This document shows, piece by piece, positions 16,872-26,485 of a stretch of DNA of 64,000 nucleotides (positions within the stretch are counted from its first letter, which is position 1; every line of letters starts with the position of its first letter). The DNA is taken from the NCBI GenBank assembly GCA_964405265.1, contig CAYONC010000001.1, positions 124,001 to 188,000 on the forward strand, given 5' to 3'. The notes below the pieces were generated by a model that worked only from the letters and a program-made list of their open reading frames with translations, made no database searches and had not been told where the DNA came from. A program made the position numbers and the translations under genes. The DNA is from Eshraghiella sp964405265 (GTDB lineage Bacteria; Bacillota; Clostridia; Lachnospirales; Lachnospiraceae).

Positions 16872-17338
16872 TATGAGCACTTCTTTCTTCTTCGCAATTC
16901 CTTAAAAAAATCCTGCATCAGTTCTTTACATTCATCTTCAAGGACACCTTTGACAATCTCCGCCTTATGATTAAATCCGTCCATCTGCAGTATGTTAATG
17001 ACTGAGCCTGCACAGCCTGCCTTGGAATTCATCGTTCCCATAACCACTCTCGGTATCCTTGCCTGTATGATTGCACCCGCACACATCTGGCACGGCTCAA
17101 GGGTAACATACAGCGTACAATCCTCAAGACGCCAGTCACCCACCGTCTTTGCCGCCTTTTTAATGGCAATGATTTCTCCGTGGGCAAGCGGTGACTTGTC
17201 CGTATTACGCCTGTTATATCCTCTTGCTATTATTTTGCCTTCACGGACAATAACGCACCCTATCGGCACTTCGTCAAGGGCTGCCGCTTTCTTCGCAAGC
17301 TTCAGTGCCGCTTTCATGTATTTTTCATCTTCCGTCAT
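16865..17338 (-). CDS. tadA: tRNA-specific adenosine deaminase TadA
   Basis: 157 residues from the ATG at 17338 (MTEDEKYMKAALKLA; GGTGG upstream; a GTG three codons earlier is also possible). Zinc deaminase motifs LAHGEIIAI (His and catalytic Glu) and TLEPCQMCAGA. It makes inosine at the wobble position of tRNA-Arg. In related genomes it lies directly before the SRP RNA gene. Here its last codons (CSYK) and stop merge with the island-end repeat, while an older version of the same tail (CSY) sits at 6908. Confidence 0.96.
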   Translation of the reverse strand: MTEDEKYMKAALKLAKKAAALDEVPIGCVIVREGKIIARGYNRRNTDKSPLAHGEIIAIKKAAKTVGDWRLEDCTLYVTLEPCQMCAGAIIQARIPRVVMGTMNSKAGCAGSVINILQMDGFNHKAEIVKGVLEDECKELMQDFFKELRRRKKCSYK

Positions 17339-17432
17339 ATTATCCACCGTTTTTTTATTTTACCGATATAGTTTATCATATCCGCAGTATTTATGCTATA
17401 CTGTAAAAAAAGCATCCAAAAGAGGTATACGT

Positions 17433-18017
17433 ATGCAGACATCATATACAACCCGTCGTCTTCTGCTTAATGTGCTTAATGAAAATTCCGCAGAACACAT
17501 TTTGAATTTTCTTAATGCGGGCAGGGATATTTTTTCAAAAACGGAATCGGTAAAACCTGATAATTTTTACACCCTTAATTACCAGACCGGTGTTGTGCGT
17601 GCCGAATATGATTATTTTCTAAAAGGAAAATACATCCGGTATTATATAAGCCTTCCAGAAAATCCGACGCGGATTATCGGCACCGTTTCCTTTGGAAACA
17701 TACTTCCTTATCCTTATAATTCGTGTATTCTCGGTTATAAATTTCTTTCTGACTTTCAGCACAGAGGTTATGCATTTGAGAGCACAGGCAGGCTTATTGA
17801 TGCAATGTTTGAGGAAAACCGTATTCACAGAATGGAAGCATTCTGCCTCCCTGGTAACCGGACCTCAGCCGCTCTTCTTGAACGGCTGCATTTTCGGTGT
17901 GAAGGCGTTGCCGAGTCAGTCCTGTGTATTTCCGGTGAGTATTGTGACCACCTGCGATATGCGCTTATCAATCCGGGAGTTCAGCTTTTTAACTCAGTAT
18001 ACCAGTATCCAAACTGA
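17433..18017 (+). CDS. GNAT-family N-acetyltransferase
   Basis: 194 residues from the ATG at 17433 (MQTSYTTRRLLL; AGAGGT upstream). The frame is open much further upstream, but that part is the shadow of tadA. RimJ/RimL-like pattern: TRRLLL at the start, IGTVSFGNILPY, LGYKFLSDFQHRGYAFESTGRLIDAMFEENRIHRMEAFCLPGNRTSAALLERLHF contains the acetyl-CoA loop and the NxxSxxxLE-like helix. Substrate unknown; ribosomal-protein or antibiotic acetylation are both possible. Its 3' end overlaps the convergent DUF6128-like gene by 37 bases. Confidence 0.85.
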   Translation: MQTSYTTRRLLLNVLNENSAEHILNFLNAGRDIFSKTESVKPDNFYTLNYQTGVVRAEYDYFLKGKYIRYYISLPENPTRIIGTVSFGNILPYPYNSCILGYKFLSDFQHRGYAFESTGRLIDAMFEENRIHRMEAFCLPGNRTSAALLERLHFRCEGVAESVLCISGEYCDHLRYALINPGVQLFNSVYQYPN

Positions 18018-18790
18018 CTCAGGCATATATCGCTCCGCATACTGAATTTAAAATGATTGAAGCCGTACATTGAAGCCATGCTGCGATCCCGTCCCGTATA
18101 TATGCCCGGAACGCCGATTATGTACCTGTCACCTCCGGGACATCTCTGTTTTCCGATAATCAGGTGTCTGAAGCTGTAATACGCATGATTTAAAAAACTG
18201 TTGTTTCTTAATCCCCAGTTCACGTTGGGCAGACTGTCAATGTCAGCAGGTTCTATCTCTATACAGTCATATATTTCATCCTCAGAAAACAGCAGGACTT
18301 TTTCCCGTTCCCTGTATAATTCCTCCCACGGGTCGGTTTCCGGAACTTTTTCTGCCGCTTCGTATATGCTTTCTTCCTCAGCATCCTGCCATTCATCCCC
18401 GAACCTTATGGCATCCGTATCAACGGGCTTATCATCCCACTCTCCGGCAAATATTTTTGCCCTGTCCCCGTTTCTTGATAAAAAAACACCTCCGAGCCTG
18501 TCCCAGCATACGTCAGAGTTCTGTATATTATCCGCAAGCCCCATATATCTGAATTCACCTGTTCCCTCGCATATATTCATACTGCCGAGATAAATTCCGC
18601 AGACATTTCTTCCCTTCCTGAAAAATACATGAACGTCAAAACAGTTTCCTCCGTCAAAATACGCACCTTTCATATTAACATGCACCTTTAAAAGTCCGTT
18701 TCTTATCTCCGATTTTGCAAATCCCGCATTGCGTTTTTTTATTCCGTTATTATATGCATACATATATGCAATATTTCTGTTGCTCAACAT
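17981..18790 (-). CDS. Conserved Lachnospiraceae protein, DUF6128-like
   Basis: 269 residues from the ATG at 18790 (MLSNRNIAYMY; AAGGAG upstream). The N-terminal 90 residues look like a beta domain (GLLKVHVNMKGAYF, VHVFFRKGRNVCGIYLG). A low-complexity acidic middle (about 125-185) follows, and the C-terminal part has GDRYIIGVPGIYTGRDRSMASMYGFNHF and a final FGYWY. The family name is recalled, not searched, and its function is unknown to me. Follows rsmA on the same strand. Confidence 0.7.
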   Translation of the reverse strand: MLSNRNIAYMYAYNNGIKKRNAGFAKSEIRNGLLKVHVNMKGAYFDGGNCFDVHVFFRKGRNVCGIYLGSMNICEGTGEFRYMGLADNIQNSDVCWDRLGGVFLSRNGDRAKIFAGEWDDKPVDTDAIRFGDEWQDAEEESIYEAAEKVPETDPWEELYREREKVLLFSEDEIYDCIEIEPADIDSLPNVNWGLRNNSFLNHAYYSFRHLIIGKQRCPGGDRYIIGVPGIYTGRDRSMASMYGFNHFKFSMRSDICLSQFGYWYTELKS

Positions 18791-18847
18791 AAAAACAGCT
18801 CCTTCCATTATCCTAATTAAGAATATATGGCAGAAGCCGTAAAAATA

Positions 18848-19714
18848 TTACTTCAATCTTGTGCTTATTTCATCGGAAAGCTTTGCAAATTCCTCAAGTG
18901 TCAGTGCTTCTCCCCTGACTGACGCTCCCTTGCCTAATTTTTCTATTGCTTCGGTTATTATTTCCTTAGGAAGGTGTATTTCGGAAGAATTATTAAGTCC
19001 GTTCGCAAGAGTTTTTCTTCTCTGGTTAAAGGATGCCCTTATTATTTTAAACATAAGAGCCTCATCCTCCGGTTCAGCCGGTTTTGTCTTATGTCTTGTA
19101 AGCCGTATGACTGCCGACCCTACACCCGGTCTCGGTATAAAACATTCCGGCGGTACATTGAGCACAATTTTTGGTTCTGCATAATACTGCACCGCAAGTG
19201 ACAGTGCTCCGTAATCCTTGGTTCCCGGTCCGACCTGCATCCGGTCAGCCACCTCTTTCTGTACCATTACGGTAATGCTTTCTATCGGTGCATGACTCTC
19301 AAACAGTCCCATTATTATCGGAGTAGTAATATAATATGGCAGGTTGGCAACCACCTTGACCGGTCTGCCGTTATTTTTTTCCTCCACAAGCCTTGTTATA
19401 TCAACCTTCAGAATATCATCATTAATAACCGTCCAGTTATCATATTCAGACAGGGTATCTTCCAGTATCGGAATCAGATGCGAATCTATTTCAACCGCAG
19501 CAACCTCTCTTGCTTTCTCACATAAAATCTGCGTCATCGTTCCAATACCGGGTCCTATTTCAAGGACAAAATCCTCCTTCGTGACTCCTGCTTCCCTGAC
19601 AATTTTTTCAACAATACCTTCATCAACAAGAAAGTTCTGTCCGTATTTTTTTTGAAATACAAATCCATGTCTGTTAATTACGGCAAGTGTATTGGTTGGA
19701 TTACTTAAATACAT
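18848..19714 (-). CDS. rsmA: 16S rRNA (adenine1518/1519-N6) dimethyltransferase
   Basis: 288 residues. Begins with the characteristic FVFQKKYGQNFLVDEGIVEKIV, then the SAM motif LEIGPGIGTMTQ, AVEID, VVANLPYYITTPII (motif IV NLPY) and the C-terminal helical domain with FNQRRKTL. It dimethylates two adjacent adenines near the 3' end of 16S rRNA. It overlaps the tatD-like gene by 10 bases: metG-tatD-rsmA is a common Firmicute run. Confidence 0.97.
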   Translation of the reverse strand: MYLSNPTNTLAVINRHGFVFQKKYGQNFLVDEGIVEKIVREAGVTKEDFVLEIGPGIGTMTQILCEKAREVAAVEIDSHLIPILEDTLSEYDNWTVINDDILKVDITRLVEEKNNGRPVKVVANLPYYITTPIIMGLFESHAPIESITVMVQKEVADRMQVGPGTKDYGALSLAVQYYAEPKIVLNVPPECFIPRPGVGSAVIRLTRHKTKPAEPEDEALMFKIIRASFNQRRKTLANGLNNSSEIHLPKEIITEAIEKLGKGASVRGEALTLEEFAKLSDEISTRLK

Positions 19715-20484
19715 ATTTTATACATCCTTTTTGCATTTGCATTTGTCACTTCCACGACCTCATCAGCAGAAATACCTTTTATATCCGCTATTGCAGCGGC
19801 AATTTCCGGAATATACAGCGATGAATTCCGACTGCCCCTGTATGGCTCCGGTGCCATATACGGACAGTCCGTTTCAAGAAGTATGTTTTCTAACGGCACA
19901 TAACTCACGGTTTCTTTCAGCTTACGTGCATTTTTAAAGGTAACGACCCCTCCGACACCTATATAAAAGCCCATATCAAGATACTTTGCCGCTTCCTCCG
20001 CAGAATATGAAAAACAGTGTATAACACCTCCACACGCTGAAGCCCCGCACGCATGAAGTACATCATATGTATCCATTGCGGCATCCCTTGAATGAATAAT
20101 TACCGGTTTGCCGGTCTCCTTTGCAATTTCTAACTGCTGCTCAAAACACCGGATCTGTTTCCCTGCATTATCCCTGTTATGGCAGTAATCAAGTCCGATT
20201 TCTCCTACTGCGACTATTTTGGGATTATTAAGACATTCTTCCTTAATGAAATCAAGTATTTTCCCATCCACCGTTTCAGCCTCATCCGGATGAATACCGA
20301 GTGCTCCGTATACAAAAGCATACCGTCCCGTCAGTTCCAGCGTCTGCCGGCAGCTTTCTTCGGACGCACCCACATTTACGACATACTCTATATTATTACG
20401 GGACAGAGATTTCAGCAATTCATCTCTGTCCGCATCAAATGCAGAATCCTCATAGTGGGCATGTGTTTCAAATATTCCTGACAT
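19705..20484 (-). CDS. TatD-family metal-dependent hydrolase
   Basis: 259 residues. Metal-site motifs IFETHAHYED (His pair, T-H-A-H in place of D-x-H-x-H), GEIGLDYCH, VIIHSRDA, HCFSYSAEEA and LETDCPYMAPEPYRG. Members are 3'-5' exonuclease/DNases or D-aminoacyl-tRNA deacylase-like hydrolases. Shares its start base with the metG stop. Confidence 0.93.
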   Translation of the reverse strand: MSGIFETHAHYEDSAFDADRDELLKSLSRNNIEYVVNVGASEESCRQTLELTGRYAFVYGALGIHPDEAETVDGKILDFIKEECLNNPKIVAVGEIGLDYCHNRDNAGKQIRCFEQQLEIAKETGKPVIIHSRDAAMDTYDVLHACGASACGGVIHCFSYSAEEAAKYLDMGFYIGVGGVVTFKNARKLKETVSYVPLENILLETDCPYMAPEPYRGSRNSSLYIPEIAAAIADIKGISADEVVEVTNANAKRMYKICI

Positions 20485-22436
20485 CAGCTTATCTCCGCAC
20501 CGTTAGGCATATCTTTCTCTGCGGTAAGAAGGGCGAGATTGCCTTCTGCATCCTCCGCACAGAGCAGCATTCCTTCGGATAACACGCCTGCCAGCTTTGC
20601 CGGTTTAAGGTTATACGCAACCACAACCTTTTTTCCTACCATCTCCTCAGCTGAATACTGCATTTTGATTCCGGAAACAATCTGCTTTACCTCGCTTCCG
20701 ATTTTAACCTGCGAACAGAGAAGCTTTTTGGATTTAGGGACTTCCTCACATTTTAATATTTCACCGATTCTGAGCTGTATTCTGTCAAAATCATCAATGG
20801 TTATTTCCGGCTTTTTCTCAACGTCAATTCCCGGATGCAGCTTTTCAATGTCATCTTCTTTATTTTTTTTCATTGCCTCCGCTTTATCAAGCACTTCCTG
20901 AAGATCAAGCCTTGCAAAAAGTATTTCCGGCTTTTCCGTTACCCTGTTTCCTGAAGGATATAATCCGAATTTATCAAGCTCCGACAGACTTCTTGCCGGA
21001 GCATTAAGCTGTGCAAATATTTTTTCTGATGTTTCCGGCATATGCGGTGCAAGAAGAACGGCTCCAATCGTAATTCCTTCAACAAGATTATATAATACGG
21101 TTTCGAGTCTCTCCCTGCCGTTTTCATCCTTCGCAAGCACCCATGGCATGGTTTCGTCAATGTATTTATTGCATCTCTTAAACAGATTGAAAATTTCCGT
21201 TATTGCATCGGCAACACGGAGTTTTTCCATTTTTTCATCTACCTTCCTGACCGCTTCAAGAATGGTATTTTTAAAATCGTCATCCGTTTCTCCCGTAACA
21301 CCGGCATTGCTTACCACTCCTCCGAAATATTTATTGGACATTGAAATGGTTCTGTTCACAAGATTTCCCAGTGTATTGGCAAGTTCCGAATTAAGCCTTT
21401 CCACCATAAGCTCCCACGTTATCACACCGTCATTTTCAAACGGCATTTCATGAAGCACAAAGAATCTTACGGCATCTACTCCGAATACATCCACAAGATC
21501 ATCGGCATATATGACATTACCCTTTGACTTACTCATCTTGCCGTCTCCCTGAAGCAGCCACGGGTGTCCGAATATCTGCTTTGGAAGCGGTAAATCAAGT
21601 GCCATAAGGAATATCGGCCAGTATATGGTATGAAAACGTATTATGTCCTTGCCGATAAGATGTAAATCTGCAGGCCAGTATTTATTATATGTTTCATCAC
21701 TATTGCCGTCACAGTCATATCCGAGTCCCGTAATGTAGTTTGTCAGGGCATCAAGCCACACGTATATCACGTGTCTGTCATCAAAATCAACCGGTATTCC
21801 CCACTTAAAGGAGCTTCTTGAAACGCAGAGATCCTGAAGTCCCGGAAGCAGAAAATTATTCATCATCTCATTTTTTCTTGACACCGGCTGAATAAATTCA
21901 GGATGCGTATTAATATGTTCTATAAGTCTGTCCGCATATTTGCTCATTCTGAAAAAATATGCCTCTTCACTGGCAGGCTTTACTTCCCTTCCGCAGTCCG
22001 GACATTTTCCGTCTTTAAGCTGTGATTCTGTCCAGAATGACTCGCAAGGAGTACAATAAAGCCCTTCATATGAGCTTTTGTATATGTCTCCGCGGTCGTA
22101 TAATTTTTTGAATATTTTCTGAACCTGTTTTTCATGATAGTCATCAGTGGTTCTTATAAATTTGTCGTATGACGTATTCATAAGATTCCATATTCTTTTA
22201 ATTTCATCGGAAACATTATCCACAAATTCCTTCGGTGTAATTCCTGCTTCAAGAGACTTTAATTCTATTTTCTGTCCGTGTTCATCGGTTCCCGTCTGAA
22301 AGCGTACGTCATATCCCTGCATCCTCTTATATCTTGCAATACTGTCTGCAAGAATAATTTCATAGGTATTGCCTATATGCGGCTTACCTGACGTGTAAGC
22401 TATCGCCGTCGTGATGTAATAAGGTTTTTTGCACAT
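20484..22436 (-). CDS. metG: Methionyl-tRNA synthetase
   Basis: 650 residues with GGAG upstream. HIGH-like PHIGN (about 20), zinc region CTPCESFWTESQL...CPDCGR, KMSKSKG signature and a C-terminal EMAP/tRNA-binding domain beginning at IDDFDRIQLRIGEILKCEEV. One zinc knuckle (type B architecture, as in Bacillus and Clostridia). No riboswitch or T-box is visible in the 21-base gap to the next gene upstream. Confidence 0.97.
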   Translation of the reverse strand: MCKKPYYITTAIAYTSGKPHIGNTYEIILADSIARYKRMQGYDVRFQTGTDEHGQKIELKSLEAGITPKEFVDNVSDEIKRIWNLMNTSYDKFIRTTDDYHEKQVQKIFKKLYDRGDIYKSSYEGLYCTPCESFWTESQLKDGKCPDCGREVKPASEEAYFFRMSKYADRLIEHINTHPEFIQPVSRKNEMMNNFLLPGLQDLCVSRSSFKWGIPVDFDDRHVIYVWLDALTNYITGLGYDCDGNSDETYNKYWPADLHLIGKDIIRFHTIYWPIFLMALDLPLPKQIFGHPWLLQGDGKMSKSKGNVIYADDLVDVFGVDAVRFFVLHEMPFENDGVITWELMVERLNSELANTLGNLVNRTISMSNKYFGGVVSNAGVTGETDDDFKNTILEAVRKVDEKMEKLRVADAITEIFNLFKRCNKYIDETMPWVLAKDENGRERLETVLYNLVEGITIGAVLLAPHMPETSEKIFAQLNAPARSLSELDKFGLYPSGNRVTEKPEILFARLDLQEVLDKAEAMKKNKEDDIEKLHPGIDVEKKPEITIDDFDRIQLRIGEILKCEEVPKSKKLLCSQVKIGSEVKQIVSGIKMQYSAEEMVGKKVVVAYNLKPAKLAGVLSEGMLLCAEDAEGNLALLTAEKDMPNGAEIS

Positions 22437-22457
22437 TTTTCATTATCTCCTTTTATC

Positions 22458-23057
22458 TTAAAAGCTTTTAAGTTTACCCGACTTAACATTGGGTTCTATA
22501 AAATTTTTCTCTGCATAATTCCACAGCGTTTCCGAGCCTTCTCCGGTATCATGATTCCTTTCGTATACCATTGACGCCTTCACTCCGTGTTCTTCCCATG
22601 ACTTTCCTTTGGACGCATCATTCAGCATCAGCGGCTGGATGCGGTCTGCCACTCTTGTAAATTTTGCCTCCGGTGTTACACATTCCTCATATTCATTCCA
22701 CAGATTTCTGAACTTTTCTGCCTGGTCTCCGGGAAGCATTCCGAATAATCTGTCTGCTGCTTCCGTCTCCCTTGCTTTTTTTGTCAGATGTGCTTCTGCA
22801 TCATATGCATATGTATCTCCTGCATATATTTCCACGAGGTCATGTACAAGTGCCATAGACATTGTATGAAGAACGTCTATCGGTTCATTGGAATATTCTG
22901 ACATCAAAAGCACCATAAGTGCCATATGCCACGAATGTTCCGCATCATTTTCCCTGCGTGATCCGTCTGCAAGATATGTCTGACGGAAAATATTCTTTTC
23001 CCTGTCTGCCTCAAGAAGAAATTCAAACTGTTTTCTGATTCTGTCTGCTGCTTCCAT
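22458..23057 (-). CDS. HD-domain phosphohydrolase (YfbR/HDDC2-like)
   Basis: 199 residues. HD motif: NDAEHSWHMALM (first His), ALVHDLVEIYAGD (His-Asp) and a later FTRVADRIQPL (Asp). The layout is that of 5'-deoxynucleotidases such as YfbR/HDDC2. It begins directly after the deoC stop; with deoxyribose-phosphate aldolase this suggests deoxynucleotide salvage or breakdown. Confidence 0.85.
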   Translation of the reverse strand: MEAADRIRKQFEFLLEADREKNIFRQTYLADGSRRENDAEHSWHMALMVLLMSEYSNEPIDVLHTMSMALVHDLVEIYAGDTYAYDAEAHLTKKARETEAADRLFGMLPGDQAEKFRNLWNEYEECVTPEAKFTRVADRIQPLMLNDASKGKSWEEHGVKASMVYERNHDTGEGSETLWNYAEKNFIEPNVKSGKLKSF

Positions 23058-23723
23058 TTATCTGTTCAGCTCCTTAAAAAGTTTAACCACCCTGCTCGTT
23101 CCGAGTCTGTCAGCTCCAAGTGTAATAAACAGGTCCGCATCATCCAGTGAGCTTATTCCTCCTGATGCCTTGACTTTTACGTTTTTCCCCACATTCCCCC
23201 TGAGTATTGCTATATCAGCCGGTGTGGCACCGCATTTTGAAAATCCGGTTGAGGTTTTAACATAATCGGCTCCGGCCTCAGTTATTACCTTACACATTTT
23301 TATTTTCTCTTCATCGGTAAGCTCAGATGTTTCTATTATTACTTTAAGAATCCTTCCCCTGCATGCTTCCTTTACCTCCCTTATTTCATCCCGTATGTCA
23401 TCATATTTTTTTTCTTTTACCCATCCGAGATTAATGACCATGTCAATTTCACGTGCCCCGTCAAGCACTGCCTGTTCCGTTTCATATACCTTAACCTTCG
23501 TTGTGCTGTATCCGTTTGGAAATCCCACCACCGTGCATACTCCGAGGCGTGAATTCTGCCTGCGTATATATTCCGACGCCAGTGACACATACGATGGTGC
23601 CACACATACCGTTTCCGTTCCGTATTTAATTCCGTCATCACACAGTTTAATTATTTCCTCCGACGTAGCGGTTGTTGCCAGTAATGTATGGTCACATCTT
23701 GCCAGTATTCCTTTTATATCCAT
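23058..23723 (-). CDS. deoC: Deoxyribose-phosphate aldolase
   Basis: 221 residues. DeoC motifs: CDHTLL at the N-terminus, VCVAPSYVS, VVGFPNG, EIDMVINLG, LKVIIETSELTDEEKI (Schiff-base Lys region), DYVKTSTGFS (catalytic Lys) and VKASGGI. Cleaves 2-deoxyribose-5-phosphate to glyceraldehyde-3-phosphate and acetaldehyde. Abuts the HD phosphohydrolase gene. Confidence 0.97.
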   Translation of the reverse strand: MDIKGILARCDHTLLATTATSEEIIKLCDDGIKYGTETVCVAPSYVSLASEYIRRQNSRLGVCTVVGFPNGYSTTKVKVYETEQAVLDGAREIDMVINLGWVKEKKYDDIRDEIREVKEACRGRILKVIIETSELTDEEKIKMCKVITEAGADYVKTSTGFSKCGATPADIAILRGNVGKNVKVKASGGISSLDDADLFITLGADRLGTSRVVKLFKELNR

Positions 23724-23738
23724 TTCTTCATTCCTCCG

Positions 23739-25481
23739 TTAAATTTCAGCCAGTGACATCTTGAGCTGTTCCATCGCATTTCTGACACGTTCAATATCAG
23801 CATTCGTCATTCTCTCCGGCTTTTCTTTTCTGATTATTTTTCCAAGATTAAACATATCATTGTTGATATTATTCTTCTGCTGCTTTGTTGCAGTCTTTTT
23901 CGCCTGTTTAAGCCTGTCCCGTGCTTCATTCATAAGCTTCGCCGCTTCATTAAGCGTCTCCATTGCATTCATTCTGACTCCGTCCGTTGCGGCATATGCG
24001 GCAGCTTCCTCCATGGCTCTCCTGATATCTGCCTCCGACAGATTACTGCTTGAGGTAATGGTTATACTCTGCTGCCTGCCGGTTTCAAGATCCCTTGCAG
24101 ACACATGGACTATTCCGTTGGCATCAATGTCAAAGGTTACTTCAATCTGCGGAACACCTGCAGGTGCCCTTCTTATTCCGGACAGCCTGAAATTGCCAAT
24201 CAGCTTGTTATCCCTGGCAAACTGTCTTTCACCCTGAAGCACCTTGATGTCAACGCCGGTCTGTCCGCTTACCGCCGTCGAAAAAATCTGACTCTTCCTG
24301 CACGGAATGGTTGAATTTTTCTCTATGATATGGGTTGCCACTCCTCCGAGAGTCTCTATTGAAAGGGTAAGCGGCGTCACATCAAGAAGCAGAAGCTCTG
24401 AAGCCTGTGTTAAATCTCCTGAGAGCTTTCCTCCCTGAACCGCGGCGCCAAGTGCAACACATTCATCAGGATTAACATTCCTTCCCGGTTCAAGTCCGGT
24501 AAGCTGTCTTACCTTATCCTGTACGGCAGGTATTCTCGTCGTTCCTCCTACTAACAGTACTCTGTCAAGCTCTGAAAGGGATATTCCGGCATCGGCAAGT
24601 GCTGTTCTTACCGGTCCCGCGGTCCTCTCGGTCAGGTCTGCCGTAAGTCTGTCAAATTCAGTTCTCGTGAGTGTTATGTCCATGTGCTTCGGGCCTTTTT
24701 TGTCATTGCATATGAACGGAAGGTTAATATTGGTACTTACGGATACAGAAAGCTCTTTTTTTGCTTTTTCGGCTTCCTCGCGTACTCTCTGCATCGCCAT
24801 TCTGTCTTTTGAAATATCGATTCCTTCCTGTTTTCTGAATTCCGACACAAGATAATCCGCAACACGCTTGTCGTAGTCGTCTCCACCAAGATGGTTATCT
24901 CCGGATGTGGCAAGTACTTCTATTACATTATCTCCGATTTCTATTACGGACACGTCAAACGTACCGCCGCCAAAATCGTATACAAGTATCTTCTGTGATG
25001 CACCGTTATCGAGTCCGTATGCAAGTGCTGCCGCGGTAGGCTCATTAATGATTCTCTCAACCTTGAGCCCGGCTATCCGTCCTGCATCCTTGGTTGCCTG
25101 ACGCTGTGCATCATTAAAATACGCCGGAACAGTAATTACTGCTTCCGTTGCCTTCTCTCCGAGGTATTCCTCCGCATCTTTTTTTAACTTCATAAGAATG
25201 TATGCAGATATTTCCTGTGGCGTATATTTTTTTCTGTCTATTTTCACCGTATAGTCTGAGCCCATTTCCCTCTTTATGGAGGATATTGTTCTGTCTGCAT
25301 TGGTTACTGCCTGTCTTTTTGCAGGGTCTCCCACAAGCCTTTCTCCATTTTTGCTGAATGCAACCACCGACGGCGTAGTCCGGTTTCCTTCTGAATTGGT
25401 TATTATAACAGGCTGTCCGCCTTCCATCACTGACACGCAGCTGTTAGTGGTTCCTAAATCAATTCCGATTATTTTTCCCAT
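23739..25481 (-). CDS. Short DnaK/Hsp70 paralog
   Basis: 580 residues. The nucleotide-binding domain is fully conserved (IGIDLGTTNSCVSVMEGG, VITVPAYFNDAQRQATKDAGRIAGL, YDFGGGTFDVS, LVGGTTRIPAVQ), as is the substrate domain (LLLLDVTPLTLSIETLGG). The C-terminal lid is shortened and lacks the acidic EEVVDAEFEE-type tail. No grpE, dnaJ or hrcA nearby, and no CIRCE element seen upstream, so this is probably a second Hsp70 rather than the main heat-shock copy. It lies 15 bases from deoC and overlaps the transporter gene upstream by 13 bases. Confidence 0.9.
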   Translation of the reverse strand: MGKIIGIDLGTTNSCVSVMEGGQPVIITNSEGNRTTPSVVAFSKNGERLVGDPAKRQAVTNADRTISSIKREMGSDYTVKIDRKKYTPQEISAYILMKLKKDAEEYLGEKATEAVITVPAYFNDAQRQATKDAGRIAGLKVERIINEPTAAALAYGLDNGASQKILVYDFGGGTFDVSVIEIGDNVIEVLATSGDNHLGGDDYDKRVADYLVSEFRKQEGIDISKDRMAMQRVREEAEKAKKELSVSVSTNINLPFICNDKKGPKHMDITLTRTEFDRLTADLTERTAGPVRTALADAGISLSELDRVLLVGGTTRIPAVQDKVRQLTGLEPGRNVNPDECVALGAAVQGGKLSGDLTQASELLLLDVTPLTLSIETLGGVATHIIEKNSTIPCRKSQIFSTAVSGQTGVDIKVLQGERQFARDNKLIGNFRLSGIRRAPAGVPQIEVTFDIDANGIVHVSARDLETGRQQSITITSSSNLSEADIRRAMEEAAAYAATDGVRMNAMETLNEAAKLMNEARDRLKQAKKTATKQQKNNINNDMFNLGKIIRKEKPERMTNADIERVRNAMEQLKMSLAEI

Positions 25482-26371
25482 GTCTGTTCTGTCTCTCCTA
25501 TTTCTTTTTTATTAATCTGCGACACAATTATTGCCGCGAACATGAGACCTATACCAATCCATTCCTTACATTCCGGTATCTGATGAAGAATCAGAATTCC
25601 CCCTATCAGGGCAAAAGGTGATTCAAAGCTCATAATTATTGATGATTCACCCGGCGATACATACCTCTGGGCAATTACCTGTAAAGTATATGCCACACCG
25701 CATGAAAGTATTCCGCCGTAAAGCACCGGCTTCCATGCTTTCATTATTATAACGGTGTCAGGACTTTCACGGATAAACATTATGACAAGTGATATTATTC
25801 CCGTCGTCATAAACTGGACTGCCGATAATAATACACCATCCGTCTTAGGTGCAAAATAATCAACCAGTATAATCTGAATTGCAAATCCAAATGCTCCTGC
25901 CAGAAGAAGTATATCATACCTGTTCACCGTAAATCCGTCCTTTACGGACAAAAAATACAGTCCTGCCGTTGATACGGCAGCACAAATCCATATTCTGACC
26001 GGAACCTTCTTCCTTAAAAATATTCCAAGCACCGGCACAATAATTATGTACATTGCCGTAATAAAGCCCGCTTTCCCCGTAGAGGCTCCGTATGAAATCG
26101 CAATCTGCTGGAATGACGATGCGGCACACAGTGCTGCACCGCACAGTATTCCGCCAAACCATGTATACCTTCTGTTGTATTCATGCGTCTCTTTTTTCCG
26201 TCTGCGTATTATCAGTACAGGAACAAGCGTTAACGCACCAATCAGAAATCTCAGTGCCTGATATGTAAAGGGGCCGATGTAATCCATTGCACTGCTCTGT
26301 GCAACGAAGGAGACTCCCCATATTGCCGCCGTAATAAACAGCATGACATATCCTTTTGTTCCTGACTTCAT
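25469..26371 (-). CDS. EamA/DMT-family transporter
   Basis: 300 residues, about ten hydrophobic helices in two repeats (AAIWGVSFVAQSSAMDYIGPFTYQALRF in the first; ILSCGVAYTLQVIAQRYVSP in the second), the standard EamA signature. Substrate cannot be predicted; amino-acid or metabolite export is common in the family. Overlaps the DnaK paralog start. Confidence 0.9.
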   Translation of the reverse strand: MKSGTKGYVMLFITAAIWGVSFVAQSSAMDYIGPFTYQALRFLIGALTLVPVLIIRRRKKETHEYNRRYTWFGGILCGAALCAASSFQQIAISYGASTGKAGFITAMYIIIVPVLGIFLRKKVPVRIWICAAVSTAGLYFLSVKDGFTVNRYDILLLAGAFGFAIQIILVDYFAPKTDGVLLSAVQFMTTGIISLVIMFIRESPDTVIIMKAWKPVLYGGILSCGVAYTLQVIAQRYVSPGESSIIMSFESPFALIGGILILHQIPECKEWIGIGLMFAAIIVSQINKKEIGETEQTWEK

Positions 26372-26485
26372 TATGTTCTTCCTTCTGTCCGTATATTTGC
26401 CATAAGCCTATAATACTATACTTTTTTGAAAAATGAAATAGAGGAATTAACAGTGTATGCATTTTTCGCAGGTTTTACAAAAAAT

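Noticed and set aside
16992..17432. Upstream extension of the GNAT gene (341-residue frame)
   Set aside because: This part is the antisense of tadA; the ATG at 17433 has a ribosome site and starts the conserved acetyltransferase pattern.
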